From Gordonia mangrovi (lineage in GTDB: Bacteria > Actinomycetota > Actinomycetes > Mycobacteriales > Mycobacteriaceae): DNA of 64,000 nucleotides. This document shows, piece by piece, positions 18,649 through 28,426 of the stretch. The stretch is taken from NCBI RefSeq assembly GCF_024734075.1, contig NZ_CP102850.1, positions 3,658,001-3,722,000 of the forward strand, written 5' to 3'. Numbering within the stretch: position 1 is the stretch's first letter; every line of letters begins with the position of its first letter. A program made the translations under genes and the position numbers. A model generated the notes under the pieces. The model worked only from the letters and a program-made list of their open reading frames with translations, ran no database searches and was not told where the DNA came from.

Positions 18649-18912
18649 ATGAGGGCCTGGCAGTTCACCGAAACGGGCACCCCTGTGGAATTGGTCGAGT
18701 GGCCTGACCCGGAGCCGGCACCGGGTGAGGCGTTGATTGCCATAAGGCATCCGGGTTGTGTCATTCGGATGTCTCGGCCGTCGACGACCCAGCGTGGTTG
18801 GGCTACTTCCCGCGACGGCCCATCGTGCTCGGGCACGAACCGGCTGGCGTGATCTCGAAGTTGGGTGTTGGGGTCACGGATTGGGCGATCGGAGACCGGG
18901 TCGGTGCATCTG
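18649..18912 (+). pseudogene. Zinc-type alcohol dehydrogenase, frameshifted and truncated
   Basis: The N-terminus MRAWQFTETGTPVELVEWPD is that of zinc-dependent medium-chain dehydrogenases. Near 18757 the reading frame changes, after which CHSDVSAVDDPAWLGYF and the PIVLGHEPAGVISKLG zinc/GHE motif continue in another frame. At about 18912, after GDRVGAS, the sequence passes directly into an IS3-type transposase remnant on the other strand. About 70% of the gene is therefore missing. Confidence 0.88.
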
Positions 18913-19610
18913 TCACCAGGTTCACCGTCATCTCCGTGGCCACCTTCCAGCCAACAATCGTGCGGGCAAACACATCGATCACGAAAGCCGTATACGCCCA
19001 ACCTGATTTGGTGCCACAGTAGGTGAAATCAGCCACGTACAACCGGTTGGGTGCCGCGGCACAGAACTGCCGGTCGACCAGATCCGCCGGCCGCTGCGCA
19101 CCCGAGTCGGGCACGGTTGTGCGTACCCGCTTCTTCTTGCTCGCGCCACGCCATCCCATCTCCCGCATAACCCGTTCAACAGTGCATCGAGCAACATCTA
19201 TACCTCTGCCACGCAACACTATCCAGGTATTACGTGAACCCAGGATCTGCGCCAGCGGTTGCTGCTTGCGCAGCGAGTGAATCGCGTCGATGACGTACGC
19301 ATCGCGCAGCACACGGGCGCTCGGGCCGCGATTGATATGCTCGTAGTACGTGGACGGGGCGATGCGCCACCCATGCTCAGAGAGCACAGTACACATCGAA
19401 TCGACACCCCAGACAAGACCATCCGCACCCACCCGATGTCCCTGGTCGGTGCGGATGAAGTCCTCGATTGCCGGTGTGGCCGGTCGATCTCGGCCGCGAA
19501 GAAAGCCGATGCCGCTTTCAGGATCCCATTCGCCCGTCTGGGCTTTCTCCCTTTAAGACGAACCTCCGGAAACACCGGGACGGATCGGTTTCTCCTGGGC
19601 AATCCGCACA
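18913..19610 (-). mobile_element. IS3-family insertion sequence remnant
   Basis: The minus strand encodes parts of an IS3-type transposase. There is a short orfA C-terminus (RRANGILKAASAFFAAEIDRP near 19500-19550), then in another frame DFIRTDQGHR and the orfB region VWGVDSMCTVLSEHGWRIAPSTYYEH and VADFTYCGTKSGWAYTAFVIDVFARTIVGWKVA, which includes the first catalytic Asp. It stops after VTDA at 18913, where alcohol dehydrogenase sequence begins, so the second Asp and the Glu of the DDE triad are lost. Most of orfA is also missing. It is inactive. Confidence 0.85.
19564..19586 (+). repeat. 23-bp repeat, left copy (inverted partner at 22580-22602)
   Basis: This 23-bp stretch (starting CTCCGGAAACACC) recurs exactly, in inverted orientation, at 22580-22602. 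The two copies bracket the nitronate monooxygenase and two SDR genes. It lies at the upstream end of the IS3 remnant, so it may be an IS terminal repeat. Confidence 0.7.
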
Positions 19611-19613
19611 CGC

Positions 19614-20627
<1,014 letters not shown>

Positions 20628-20665
20628 TTACATTGCGCGAGCGCGCTTGTTCGCACGGTTCGCGC

Positions 20666-21399
20666 TCATACCAGCAGCGGACCAGCGAGGTCGCCCCCGT
20701 CAGCGACGAAGTCCGCGCCAGTGGAATATGACGAATCGTCGCTCGCAAGGTTGACGACCAGATTAGAGATTTCAGATGGATCGCCCGCTCGACCAAGGGG
20801 CCGAAGTGGGAACTGAAATCACCCTCCGCCGTCATCGGTGTGGCGATGACGCCCGGGCAGATCGAGTTGACACGGGTGCCGCGGCCTCCTAATTCCAGTG
20901 CAGCCGAACGTGTGAAGCCTCTCAACGCCCACTTGCTCGCGGTATAGCCGTGCATGCCGGCTTGACCTCGAAAGCGGGCACCGGAGGCGATGTTGATCAC
21001 CGACGACGGAGCCGCGTCGGTGAGTGCTTGCAGCGCAATCGTGGTTCCGATGAACGGTCCGGTGGTGTTGACGGCCAACATTCGATCCCAATCGGCCCGT
21101 GTGTACTTCCCGAGCCGGGCGTGCTGGACGATTCCCGCGTTGTGCACCAAAACGTTGAGTTTGCCGAAGTGACGGAGTGTTTCAGCGATCGCGTCTGTCC
21201 AACCGGCCTCGTCGGTGACGTCTAGGTGCACGTAATGCGCAGCGGGACCGAGGTCGGCTGCGAGTCGGCTACCGACGCCATCTTGAACATCTGCGACGAC
21301 CAGGGCACCACCGTGAGCAACTACCGCCCGGCAGTGTGAAGCTCCCATCCCTTGCGCACCACCCGTGACGATGGCCACCTTACCCGCAAGCCGCGTCAT
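20666..21399 (-). pseudogene. Short-chain dehydrogenase with C-terminal frameshift
   Basis: The first ~200 residues are a good SDR: VTGGAQGMGASH, HNAGIV, the Ser region INIASGARFRG and YTASK. After DFSSHFGP (about 20806) the frame continues as unrelated sequence, whereas the -1 frame gives [20 protein letters not shown] and ends with [13 protein letters not shown] and a stop at 20666-20668. A single deleted base in the C-rich stretch explains this. It is either a recent pseudogene or an assembly error. Read through, the protein would be about 244 residues. Confidence 0.85.
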
Positions 21400-21556
21400 G
21401 GATGCCTCCCTAGGGCGTTGCAGTAGTCGTTGTATCTATAGTCGTGAACGCACATATATGTCACCAGGGGGCATCGTTCGTAGGCATTTCGTGAATTGCT
21501 TTGAAGGTCGCGCTCGAAATCGATCTCAGGCTATCAACGTCCGTTGACGTTGACAA

Positions 21557-21572
21557 ACTCTAGTACTAGAGT
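21557..21572. promoter_or_regulatory. Operator-like palindrome, site 3 (ACTCTAGTACTAGAGT)
   Basis: ACTCTAGTACTAGAGT is a perfect 16-bp palindrome located 85 bp upstream of the SDR at 21657. It shares the ACTCTA-N4-TAGAGT pattern with the sites at 9552 and 11189. Confidence 0.72.
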
Positions 21573-21656
21573 GATTCAAAGGGGCGACCAACCCATGACC
21601 ACCCAGGCCAGACCGGCTGGTCAAACAGAATACGTGCCGGAGCGAAGGGTAATGAA

Positions 21657-22493
21657 GTGGGTCAGTTTCTTGGAAAGGTCGCACTGATAACTGGCGCCGG
21701 ACGTGGCCAAGGACGGGCACATGCCGTCCGGCTGGCCGGAGAGGGTGCATCCATAGTCGCCCTCGACTTACCGGCGGAATCGGCTCTCTCGGTTGACTAT
21801 CTGCTGTCGAAACAGTCGGATCTCGAGGAGACGGCTCGACTGGTCACGGAGACCGGCTCGAGGGTGCTGCCACTTGCTGTTGACGTACGAGACCAATCCG
21901 GTCTGGATGACGCCGTCGCATCTGCCATGTCCTCGTTCGGAAGTGTCGACGTGGTCTGTGCCAATGCTGGGATCGCGCAGCGACCTGGAAATGCTTGGGA
22001 GATAACCGATGAGACATGGCAGGACGTTCTCGACATCGACCTCACGGGGGTCTGGCGCACCCTCAAAGCGGTGATTCCGTCCATGATTGAACTCGATAAG
22101 GGCGGCTCGATCGTCATCGTCGGCTCTTCGCTCGGAATTAAAGCACAGCGCAACCTGGCGGCTTACATCGCCGCCAAACACGGAGTCACGGGTCTGATGA
22201 AGGCTTTCGCTCTCGAACTCGCTCCATATCGGATCCGAGTGAACTCGGTGAACCCATCGTCTGTTGCCACCGATATGTTGCTCAGCGACAGATTGTTTCG
22301 ACTCTTCCGTCCTGATCTTGACAATCCTACTGCGGATGATTGTCTTGACGCTTTTCGCTCGCTAAATGCGTTGCCGGTCCCGTGGGCCGAGCCAGAGGAC
22401 ATCAGTGCAGTCGTCTCGTGGCTGGCTTCAGATGAATCCCGTCATGTGACCGGTGTCGCCTTGCCCGCTGATGCCGGGGCAACCCTGCTGTGA
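21657..22493 (+). CDS. Mycofactocin-coupled SDR family oxidoreductase
   Basis: A 278-residue SDR with [27 protein letters not shown] and an insertion (KQSDLEETARLVTETGSRVLPLAVDVRDQSG) that marks mycofactocin-coupled SDRs. It also has NAGIAQRPG, the Ser in IVGSSLG, YIAAK and the NPSSVATDML segment. Such enzymes hold a non-exchanging nicotinamide reoxidised through mycofactocin, and oxidise secondary alcohols. The GTG start at 21657 follows AAGGG. The damaged gene at 4375 is of the same family. It is probably regulated through the palindrome at 21557. Confidence 0.88.
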   Translation: MGQFLGKVALITGAGRGQGRAHAVRLAGEGASIVALDLPAESALSVDYLLSKQSDLEETARLVTETGSRVLPLAVDVRDQSGLDDAVASAMSSFGSVDVVCANAGIAQRPGNAWEITDETWQDVLDIDLTGVWRTLKAVIPSMIELDKGGSIVIVGSSLGIKAQRNLAAYIAAKHGVTGLMKAFALELAPYRIRVNSVNPSSVATDMLLSDRLFRLFRPDLDNPTADDCLDAFRSLNALPVPWAEPEDISAVVSWLASDESRHVTGVALPADAGATLL

Positions 22494-22579
22494 ACTAAGC
22501 CCTCATGATGCGAGTAAACGGTTGAGTTCGGCCTTTGGCGAACTGCTGTCGAACATGTAGACGACCTTACGGTCCCCAT

Positions 22580-22602
22580 GATCCGTCCCGGTGTTTCCGG
22601 AG
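22580..22602 (-). repeat. 23-bp repeat, right copy (inverted relative to 19564-19586)
   Basis: This is the exact reverse complement of 19564-19586. It lies in a gene-free 145-bp stretch between the SDR at 21657-22493 and the IS3 element, and is probably the leftover end of another insertion sequence. Confidence 0.7.
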
Positions 22603-22665
22603 AGCTCAGGTTGTGAGTGCCTCCTCCGGATTGAGGGTGGGGCTCCCCCGAAATAGTCGACACGG

Positions 22666-23556
22666 TTAGCTTGATTGTTGGCTTGTCGGTTCGGCGGTCT
22701 CGAAGTGGATAGGTGAGATCATTCCCAACGCCGTGTGTCTCCTGTCAGGATTGTAGAATCGGATGTAATTATCAAGTCCTGCAGTCAGATTCGAGATCGT
22801 GTCGTAGGCGTGGCGTTTGTAGTATTCGCGCTTGACCGTCGACCACAGCGCCTCCGCGCCGGCGTTGTCCCAGCACATCCCGGTCTCGCCCATAGAGCGT
22901 TTGAGGCCGTGCTTGGAGCATGCGGCAGCCATGTCGTGGCTGGTGAATTGGCTGGCTCGGTCGCTGTGCATCACGGTGCCGGCCACCGACCCGCCGCGGG
23001 TGTGCACCGCGGCGTCGACGGCGGCCACGACGAGCTCGGTGCGCATGTGGTCGGCCACCGCCCAGCCCAGTATCCGGCGCGAGTGCTCATCGCGGATCGC
23101 GCACAGATACACATCACCTTCCTCGCAGGTCAGGTACGTGATGTCCGAGGTCCACACGGCGTCGATCCGCCCCTGGTCGAACTGATGGCCTACCCGATCG
23201 GGCGGGAACGGCGCGTTCGGATCGACCTGAGTGGTGGTCTTGAACGTGCGTGGGCTGATGCCCTCGATGCACATCTCGGCCATGATCTTGGCCACGGTGT
23301 TCTCCGAGGCCGCCACGCCTTCGGCGTGCAGGTCAGCGGTGATCCGCGGCGAGCCGTAGGTGCGTTGCGACGCCTTCCAGTGCGCGGCGATCTTGACCTC
23401 GAGATCCCGACGCCACTGCTGACGTGCCGTCGGTTCGGTGTGGCGTTGCCGAGTCCCCCAGGCATAGAACCCGGAGCGTGAAACACCTTGCGAACCAGCC
23501 AGTTTCGAGGTGTCGTGGTCGGCGCACTCCGCGGTGATGAGCTCAAACTTGCTCAC
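22666..23556 (-). CDS. IS3-family transposase OrfB (DDE integrase domain)
   Basis: A 296-residue IS3 OrfB. An HTH_21 region (YGSPRITADLHAEGVAASENTVAKIM) precedes the rve domain with catalytic residues in VWTSDITYL (D), MHSDRASQFTS (D) and WDNAGAEALWSTVKREY (E). The GTG start overlaps the orfA stop as GTGA, so it may be made by translational coupling or by the -1 frameshift usual for IS3. The stop lies at the left terminal repeat. Confidence 0.95.
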   Translation of the reverse strand: MSKFELITAECADHDTSKLAGSQGVSRSGFYAWGTRQRHTEPTARQQWRRDLEVKIAAHWKASQRTYGSPRITADLHAEGVAASENTVAKIMAEMCIEGISPRTFKTTTQVDPNAPFPPDRVGHQFDQGRIDAVWTSDITYLTCEEGDVYLCAIRDEHSRRILGWAVADHMRTELVVAAVDAAVHTRGGSVAGTVMHSDRASQFTSHDMAAACSKHGLKRSMGETGMCWDNAGAEALWSTVKREYYKRHAYDTISNLTAGLDNYIRFYNPDRRHTALGMISPIHFETAEPTSQQSS

Positions 23557-23870
23557 CGATGTTGTTGCGCCGCAAGGTGCGCCGATACGTTTTTCAGGAA
23601 CGCGATGTCCCGATGCTTCTCGGTGACCTCCGCACGAAGTCGGGTCAACTCCGCGCGCCCGCTGCCCGAGAGCTCGCCATCGGGCGGGGCGTCACGCACC
23701 TGGTCGATGACACCGTCGCGAAGTCGTTCGGTACGAACCCATTTACCCAACAAGTTCTCATGCACGTTCAACTCACGTGCGATTTCAATGATCGGCCGGC
23801 CGCCGTCGTTCACCCGACGAGCAGCCTCCACCTTGAACTCAGGTGTGAACGACCGACGCGTCCTGGACAT
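23553..23870 (-). CDS. IS3-family transposase OrfA (HTH)
   Basis: A 105-residue helix-turn-helix protein: RRSFTPEFKVEAARRVNDGG, IIEIARELNVHENLLGKWV and a C-terminal coiled-coil stretch (ELTRLRAEVTEKHRDIAFLKN) used for multimerisation. It binds the element ends. A 4-bp overlap with orfB is seen. Confidence 0.93.
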   Translation of the reverse strand: MSRTRRSFTPEFKVEAARRVNDGGRPIIEIARELNVHENLLGKWVRTERLRDGVIDQVRDAPPDGELSGSGRAELTRLRAEVTEKHRDIAFLKNVSAHLAAQQHR

Positions 23871-23959
23871 GGCGACATCCTTCCAGCAGGACCCCTCGCC
23901 CCGCTATCTCGGGTGTCCACTGAAACTGGGGATCCTCAGACCGCACTTGCGCACACGAT

Positions 23960-24234
23960 CCTGAAGTGCCGGCGCTCCCGCCGTCTCCGGCCTCCAGGCT
24001 CCCCGTTACCTTTTTCGTAGCTCTTGACCAAGGGGCTACGGTCGCCAGATCCGGTATGACTTCCTGCCCCTGTCGCACGCATGATCCGGGGGTGGTGTCG
24101 CCGGATGTGGTGGACGTCGATGGACCGCTGATAGGGACAGGGCCGCTCGATCGTGGAGCAGGTCTCCTCGTAACGTGGGTGCCGGGCATGGACGTCGGAT
24201 CGGCGACCGTTCTCGTTCGACGAGAAGGGACCTG
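23960..24234 (+). ncRNA. Putative bridge RNA region of the IS110 element
   Basis: This is a non-coding stretch upstream of the transposase. ATAGGGACA at 24131-24139 is identical to the sequence at the element's right end. GATCGTG at 24149-24155 is complementary to CACGATC at 23954-23960, and GGGGGTG at 24088-24094 is complementary to the CACCCCC spanning the right junction. A stem CGTAGC...GCTACG lies at 24016-24040. IS110 elements are known to encode such guide RNAs. No convincing left-target guide was found. Confidence 0.5.
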
Positions 24235-25428
24235 ATGAACACCGACTACGCCGTGTTCTGCGGCATTGACGTGGGGAAAAGCGAACATCACGCCGTCGCG
24301 TTGACCGCCGACGGCGCCCGAGTCTACGACAAGGCACTGCCCAACGACGATCGCCGATTGCGTGCGGTCTTCGACCGGCTCACCGGCCACGGACCGATGC
24401 TGATAGTCGTCGATCAGCCCAACACGATCGGCGCCCTACCGGTGACCGTCGCCCGCGCCTGTGGCCACGATGTCGGCTACCTGCCAGGCCTGTCAATGCG
24501 GCGAGTGGCCGACCTCTACCCAGGCCAGGCAAAAACCGATGCCCGCGACGCGTTCATCATCGCCGACACTGCCCGCACCATGCCCCACACCTTGCGCCAC
24601 GTGGACACCGGCGACGAGACGCTGGCCGAACTCGGCGTCCTCGTCGGTTTCGACGACGACCTCGCCGGTGAAGCCACCCGGATCAGCAACCGCATCCGCG
24701 GACTGCTCACCAGCATCCATCCCGCCCTCGAACGTGTCCTGGGGCCACGCGTCACCCATCCGGCGGTGCTGGAGATGCTCTCCCGTCACGGCGGGCCACA
24801 AGGACTGCGCAAAGCTGGGCGCCGCAAACCGACCACTATCGCCACGAAGCACGCACCCCGCATGGGTGCCCGCCTCGTCGATGACATCTTCACCGCACTC
24901 GACACGCAGACAGTCACCGTGCCCGGCACCACCGCAGCCGACACCGTTCTACCGAAACTCGCCGACACCTTGAAAGAGACACTGCTGCAAAGAAAATCAA
25001 TCGCCGACCAGATCGAGGAAATGCTTGATGCGCACCCTCTTTCGGAAGTCCTGACCTCGATGCCCGGCATCGGCGTCAGGACCGCAGCCCGCATCCTCCT
25101 CGAAGTCGGTGACGGCTCCGCGTTCGCCACCGCCGGCCACCTGGCCGCCTACGCCGGCATCGCCCCAGTCACCCACCGATCCGGCACCTCCATCCGCGGC
25201 GAGCACCCCGCCCGATTCGGCAACCGCAAACTCAAACGCGCCTTCTTCCTCTCCGCGTTCGCCGCGCTGCACGACCCCACCAGCCGCGCATACTACGACC
25301 GCAAACGCGCCGAAGGAAAGAAACACAACGCCGCCCTCATCTGCCTCGCCCGCCGACGCTGCGACGTCCTCCACGCCATGCTCAGAAACCGCGAACCCTA
25401 CCGCCAACCATCACCAGCAGCCGCTTGA
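24235..25428 (+). CDS. IS110-family transposase (DEDD recombinase)
   Basis: A 397-residue protein. The N-terminal RuvC-like domain has CGIDVGKSEHHAVALTADG, VVDQPNTIG and QAKTDARDAFIIADTA, giving the D-E/D-D-D acidic set. The C-terminal Transposase_20 domain has MPGIGVRTAARILLEVG and AAYAGIAPVTHRSGTS with the conserved Ser. It recombines the element site-specifically, guided by an element-encoded RNA. ATG 24235 is preceded by GAAGGGA. A C-terminal fragment of a second copy lies at 2293-2697. Confidence 0.95.
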   Translation: MNTDYAVFCGIDVGKSEHHAVALTADGARVYDKALPNDDRRLRAVFDRLTGHGPMLIVVDQPNTIGALPVTVARACGHDVGYLPGLSMRRVADLYPGQAKTDARDAFIIADTARTMPHTLRHVDTGDETLAELGVLVGFDDDLAGEATRISNRIRGLLTSIHPALERVLGPRVTHPAVLEMLSRHGGPQGLRKAGRRKPTTIATKHAPRMGARLVDDIFTALDTQTVTVPGTTAADTVLPKLADTLKETLLQRKSIADQIEEMLDAHPLSEVLTSMPGIGVRTAARILLEVGDGSAFATAGHLAAYAGIAPVTHRSGTSIRGEHPARFGNRKLKRAFFLSAFAALHDPTSRAYYDRKRAEGKKHNAALICLARRRCDVLHAMLRNREPYRQPSPAAA

Positions 25429-25451
25429 CAAGAACCATAGGGACACCCCCC

Positions 25452-25616
25452 TACGGCCCTGCGCCTCCCGGCCTCCCGCTCCTGCGCGACCGTCGGGGCC
25501 CCACCCTCCGGGCACCCCACCGTCCGCGCTCCCGCTCCCAGCCTCCAGGCTCCGGTCCTGCGTTCCCGCCTTCCGGCCTCCACCGGCTCCCGCTCCGGCG
25601 AACTCCATTACGGGGA
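25452..25616. repeat. C-rich imperfect repeat tract
   Basis: The stretch is extremely pyrimidine-rich on the plus strand, with many variants of CCTCCCGGCCTCCCGCTCC. The blocks GCGCTCCCGC and GCCTCCAGGCTCC (13 nt) also occur, in the same order and similar spacing, at 23972-24002. No convincing gene lies here. It may be a REP-like intergenic repeat used as a target by the IS110 element. Confidence 0.6.
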
Positions 25617-26016
25617 GCACGGACTCAAACGAATCTGCGCTGCCGCCGGACCCCTCCGGGGATCGGTTGCCACAGGAATCGTTCTTCCATGGCTTGTGCG
25701 CAGATCCGCTGTTAGGCGGAATCGACCGCATCTCGGCTCCCGTACCCTCGGCCAGTTGACGTAGGCATTCCGCGACTCGTGGACTCCGCGGAGTCGATGA
25801 CCAGCAGCCGGACCGCCCATTGAGTTTCGGAGCGAGTGCGCGCCGAGATGGTGTTCCGTGACTGTTCCGAGACCGGCCATCTCGGTGCGGTATCACTGGT
25901 CTCCTGCGCGGGCGTGAATGTCGGCTCCCGTCGGTAGCTTGGAACCACCGGCGGGATGTGGCACAGAGCGCGTCCGTGACGGCGGACGAGTACCCCTGCG
26001 ACGATCGGTGAATGCC
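25617..26016. other. Intergenic region with no recognisable gene
   Basis: About 400 bp between the C-rich tract and the STAS gene. Codon-like patterns here do not give a convincing protein in any frame. It probably holds the promoter of the STAS gene. Confidence 0.4.
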
Positions 26017-26421
26017 ATGACGATTGCTCCGTTCCACACTGATGACCAGCACGACACGATTGACGTCGTCGATGTCATCGGCTCAATGGAAAGCACTCGG
26101 CAACAATCGGTTCCGTTGTACGAGTGCACCATCGAGCAGCGCTCCGAAGGTAGCGTCCACGTGCACGTCGCCGGCGAGATCGACCTCGCGGCATGCGGTG
26201 ACCTCCAGCGGGCGCTGAATCGCGCGAGTCTCGGGTCTGCTCGAGTGCTGGTCGATCTCTCCGACGTCACCTTCATGAGCCCGCGCGCGGTCGGCGCAAT
26301 CGCCGAACACCCGATCGCGGGGACCGGCCGGATCACGGTCCTGGCGCCGACGCGCCCGACGCGATTGCTCTTCGACCTCTTCGGGGCCGGCGGCCTGCTC
26401 GAGGACGAACAACTCTGGTGA
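26017..26421 (+). CDS. STAS-domain protein (anti-anti-sigma-like)
   Basis: A 134-residue protein whose C-terminal ~95 residues follow the STAS pattern: VHVHVAGEIDLAACGDLQRAL, ARVLVDLSDVTFMSPRAVGAI and LFDLFGAGGLL. In classical anti-sigma factor antagonists the loop reads xDSSG with a phosphorylatable Ser; here it is FMSPRAV, so the usual phosphosite is replaced by Pro. It may act constitutively or bind a ligand. ATG 26017 and GTG 26008 are both possible starts. No anti-sigma kinase gene is adjacent. Confidence 0.8.
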   Translation: MTIAPFHTDDQHDTIDVVDVIGSMESTRQQSVPLYECTIEQRSEGSVHVHVAGEIDLAACGDLQRALNRASLGSARVLVDLSDVTFMSPRAVGAIAEHPIAGTGRITVLAPTRPTRLLFDLFGAGGLLEDEQLW

Positions 26422-26557
26422 GTGTCGACATGGAGGCACCCCTGCCCTCCCGTGCGGGCACACGAGCGGAGAACCGCGTCTGAGCTGACCATTGCACCGA
26501 CTCATCTGATCGCGTGAACGTGCCCGTCAGTGGTCATGATCGCGCAATACTGCGTCA

Positions 26558-27640
26558 ATGACATCGCGACCGGTGACATCGCGAGCGACGCGCAATCGGG
26601 CGAACGCGGTGGTGGTCCGCAGCATCTACGGCACCACGTCGGTGGAATGGTTCCTCATCTTCGCGATCGGGACCATCCTGGTGACGCGGCTCTGCCTTCA
26701 GCTCACCGGGTATCCGCAGGTCGGCGGCGGGACGTTGCACATCGCGCACGCCCTGTGGGGTGGCGCGCTCATGATGCTGGCGTTGGTCATCAACTGGCTG
26801 TTCCTGGGGCCGGCCACCAGGATCACCACGATTGTGATGGGGGGCATCGGCTTCGGTCTGTTCCTGGACGAGATCGGCAAGTTCATCACGAAGGACAACG
26901 ACTACTTCTATGGCCCCTCGGCCGAGATCATGTACATCCTCGTCGTCCTGGTTTTGCTCATCAGCCGTCTCGTCCGGGATGTCAAGACGCCGACGGTTGC
27001 CGAGGCGATGGCCAACGCGGCCACCATCGCAGCCGACGGAATCTCGCATGGTCTGCCAGCTCGCCGGCGTCGGCAGGCGGTCGGCTTCCTCGAGGTCGCG
27101 GCGGCACAAGGTGCCGACCCCACCGCGATCGGTCACATCCGGGGGTTGCTCGAGGCGAGCGCAGAGACGCCGGATCGGCTGATGCGGCTGCGTGATCAGG
27201 CGGCCGGACTGATACCCAGAGTGTTCCGCAGCCCGCACTGGGTATCGGTGGTGGGCTGGTTACTTGTTGCCAGTTCGGCCTACACCTTGGTGATCGGTGT
27301 GTTGGCCTGGATCTTCAACAGCCGGGGGACTGACGAGGTCGACCTCTACTTCGAGATCAGCCGAAATGCGACGGCGAGTTGGATTCTGTTCGTCAGCGGC
27401 ATCGTCACCCTCGGGTTCTCGTTGCCGGCGATGCTCGCGCGCCGACGCATCGACAGGGCGTGGCCGCTACGGTCACTACGGATGGCGGCGTTGGTGTTCA
27501 CCCTGACCAACGCGCTGGTCGATTTCGCCCTGGAAGGGTTCGGTGCCCTGCTCAATCTCGGTATCGGGCTGTTCGGGCTTGCCGTGATCAGCTATCACCT
27601 CGGGCGGCAGAACTCGGCCCGCAACCACATACGGATCTGA
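26558..27640 (+). CDS. Integral membrane protein of unknown function
   Basis: A 360-residue protein with about seven hydrophobic helices, among them [55 protein letters not shown] and [19 protein letters not shown]. They are split by a soluble central region (about residues 150-225, [20 protein letters not shown]). The motif [21 protein letters not shown] lies at the end of helix three and looks functionally constrained. No family assignment beyond membrane protein can be made. Confidence 0.75.
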   Translation: MTSRPVTSRATRNRANAVVVRSIYGTTSVEWFLIFAIGTILVTRLCLQLTGYPQVGGGTLHIAHALWGGALMMLALVINWLFLGPATRITTIVMGGIGFGLFLDEIGKFITKDNDYFYGPSAEIMYILVVLVLLISRLVRDVKTPTVAEAMANAATIAADGISHGLPARRRRQAVGFLEVAAAQGADPTAIGHIRGLLEASAETPDRLMRLRDQAAGLIPRVFRSPHWVSVVGWLLVASSAYTLVIGVLAWIFNSRGTDEVDLYFEISRNATASWILFVSGIVTLGFSLPAMLARRRIDRAWPLRSLRMAALVFTLTNALVDFALEGFGALLNLGIGLFGLAVISYHLGRQNSARNHIRI

Positions 27641-27729
27641 CATTCACACACGAAACAACCACCGTGGATGACAGTTACCCATGTGGACACACCCAGCACC
27701 GGCGAGCGTGGTCATGGTCAACTGGGAGG

Positions 27730-28332
27730 GTGAGCACTCTCGACCGCGCCGCCGTCGCCGCGCGGCTCTCCGGATTCGAGCGCCGGGCGGTCGACCTGCC
27801 CGACGCACGCGCTGCTGCGGTCGCCATCACCATCGCCGAGCGGGACGGGCGGCACGGCATCTGGCTGACCAAACGTCCGGCCACGATGCGTCGCCATGCA
27901 GCGCAGTACGCGCTGCCCGGGGGGCGGCTCGATCCGGGTGAGGACCAGCCGACGGCGGCACTGCGGGAGTTGCACGAAGAGATCGGCGTGCAGTTGCCGG
28001 CCGGCAGCGTGCTCGGCATGCTCGACGATTATCCGACCCGATCCGGGTTCGTCATCACGCCGGTCGTGTGCTGGTCGGACGGGTCGCACGTACCCGCCCC
28101 CAACCCGGACGAGGTCGCTCAGCTGTTTTTCGTGACCTTCGACGAACTGATGGTGGAGCCTCGGTTCCTCACCATTCCGCAATCCGATCGCCCCGTCATC
28201 CAGCTGCCCATCGTCGGTGCGTTGGTCCACGCGCCCACCGCGGCCGTGATCTACCAGTTCGCCGAAGTGGTCCTGCGCGAACGTCATACCCGTGTAGACG
28301 GTTTCGAGCAGCCGGTATTCGCCTGGCGTTAG
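27730..28332 (+). CDS. NUDIX hydrolase (CoA pyrophosphatase-like)
   Basis: A 200-residue NUDIX protein. The Nudix box reads [24 protein letters not shown] (Gx5Ex7REUxEExGU fulfilled), preceded by [18 protein letters not shown], which resembles the NuCoA motif of CoA diphosphatases. It would cleave CoA or another nucleoside diphosphate derivative. The only usable start is GTG 27730, directly behind GGGAGG. The gene lies upstream of an enoyl-CoA hydratase and may serve CoA turnover. Confidence 0.86.
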   Translation: MSTLDRAAVAARLSGFERRAVDLPDARAAAVAITIAERDGRHGIWLTKRPATMRRHAAQYALPGGRLDPGEDQPTAALRELHEEIGVQLPAGSVLGMLDDYPTRSGFVITPVVCWSDGSHVPAPNPDEVAQLFFVTFDELMVEPRFLTIPQSDRPVIQLPIVGALVHAPTAAVIYQFAEVVLRERHTRVDGFEQPVFAWR

Positions 28333-28426
28333 ATTCGGCGGCCCCTGTTCGGATCGATCCGCCACGTGGTGGTACGAACAACATCATGACCATATATGTG
28401 ATTTCCGACATGGCACGGTGTGGCCG

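Larger units (their letters stand above)
22638..23938 (-). mobile_element. IS3-family insertion sequence, about 1.3 kb, apparently complete
   Basis: Imperfect 28-bp terminal inverted repeats (22638-22665 and 23911-23938, 19 of 28 matching, with shared TCCCC and GACAC blocks) enclose orfA and orfB on the minus strand. Both frames are intact and the DDE residues are present. No 3-bp target duplication is visible at these ends, so the exact boundaries may differ by a few bases, or the element arose by rearrangement. Confidence 0.85.
23954..25451 (+). mobile_element. IS110-family insertion sequence, complete copy
   Basis: The element contains an intact DEDD-type transposase (24235-25428) with a long 5' non-coding region and about 20 bases of 3' non-coding DNA, the IS110-group layout. 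The right end is bounded by comparison with the fragment at 2270-2697: identity continues to the six-C run ending at 25451, though the recombination core may be the CA at 25444-25445. The left end is inferred. Matches between the non-coding region and the ends favour a CA core at 23954-23955, but similarity of 23972-24002 to the C-rich repeat beyond the right end would favour an end near 24003. Confidence 0.75.

Noticed and set aside
23553..23556. Programmed -1 frameshift between IS3 orfA and orfB
   Set aside because: No clear slippery heptamer was seen at the overlap. The GTGA overlap with a usable GTG start is sufficient for coupling, though frameshifting cannot be excluded.
27379..27729. 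N-terminal extension of the NUDIX gene
   Set aside because: The frame overlaps the membrane-protein gene in another phase and has no NUDIX features before GTG 27730.
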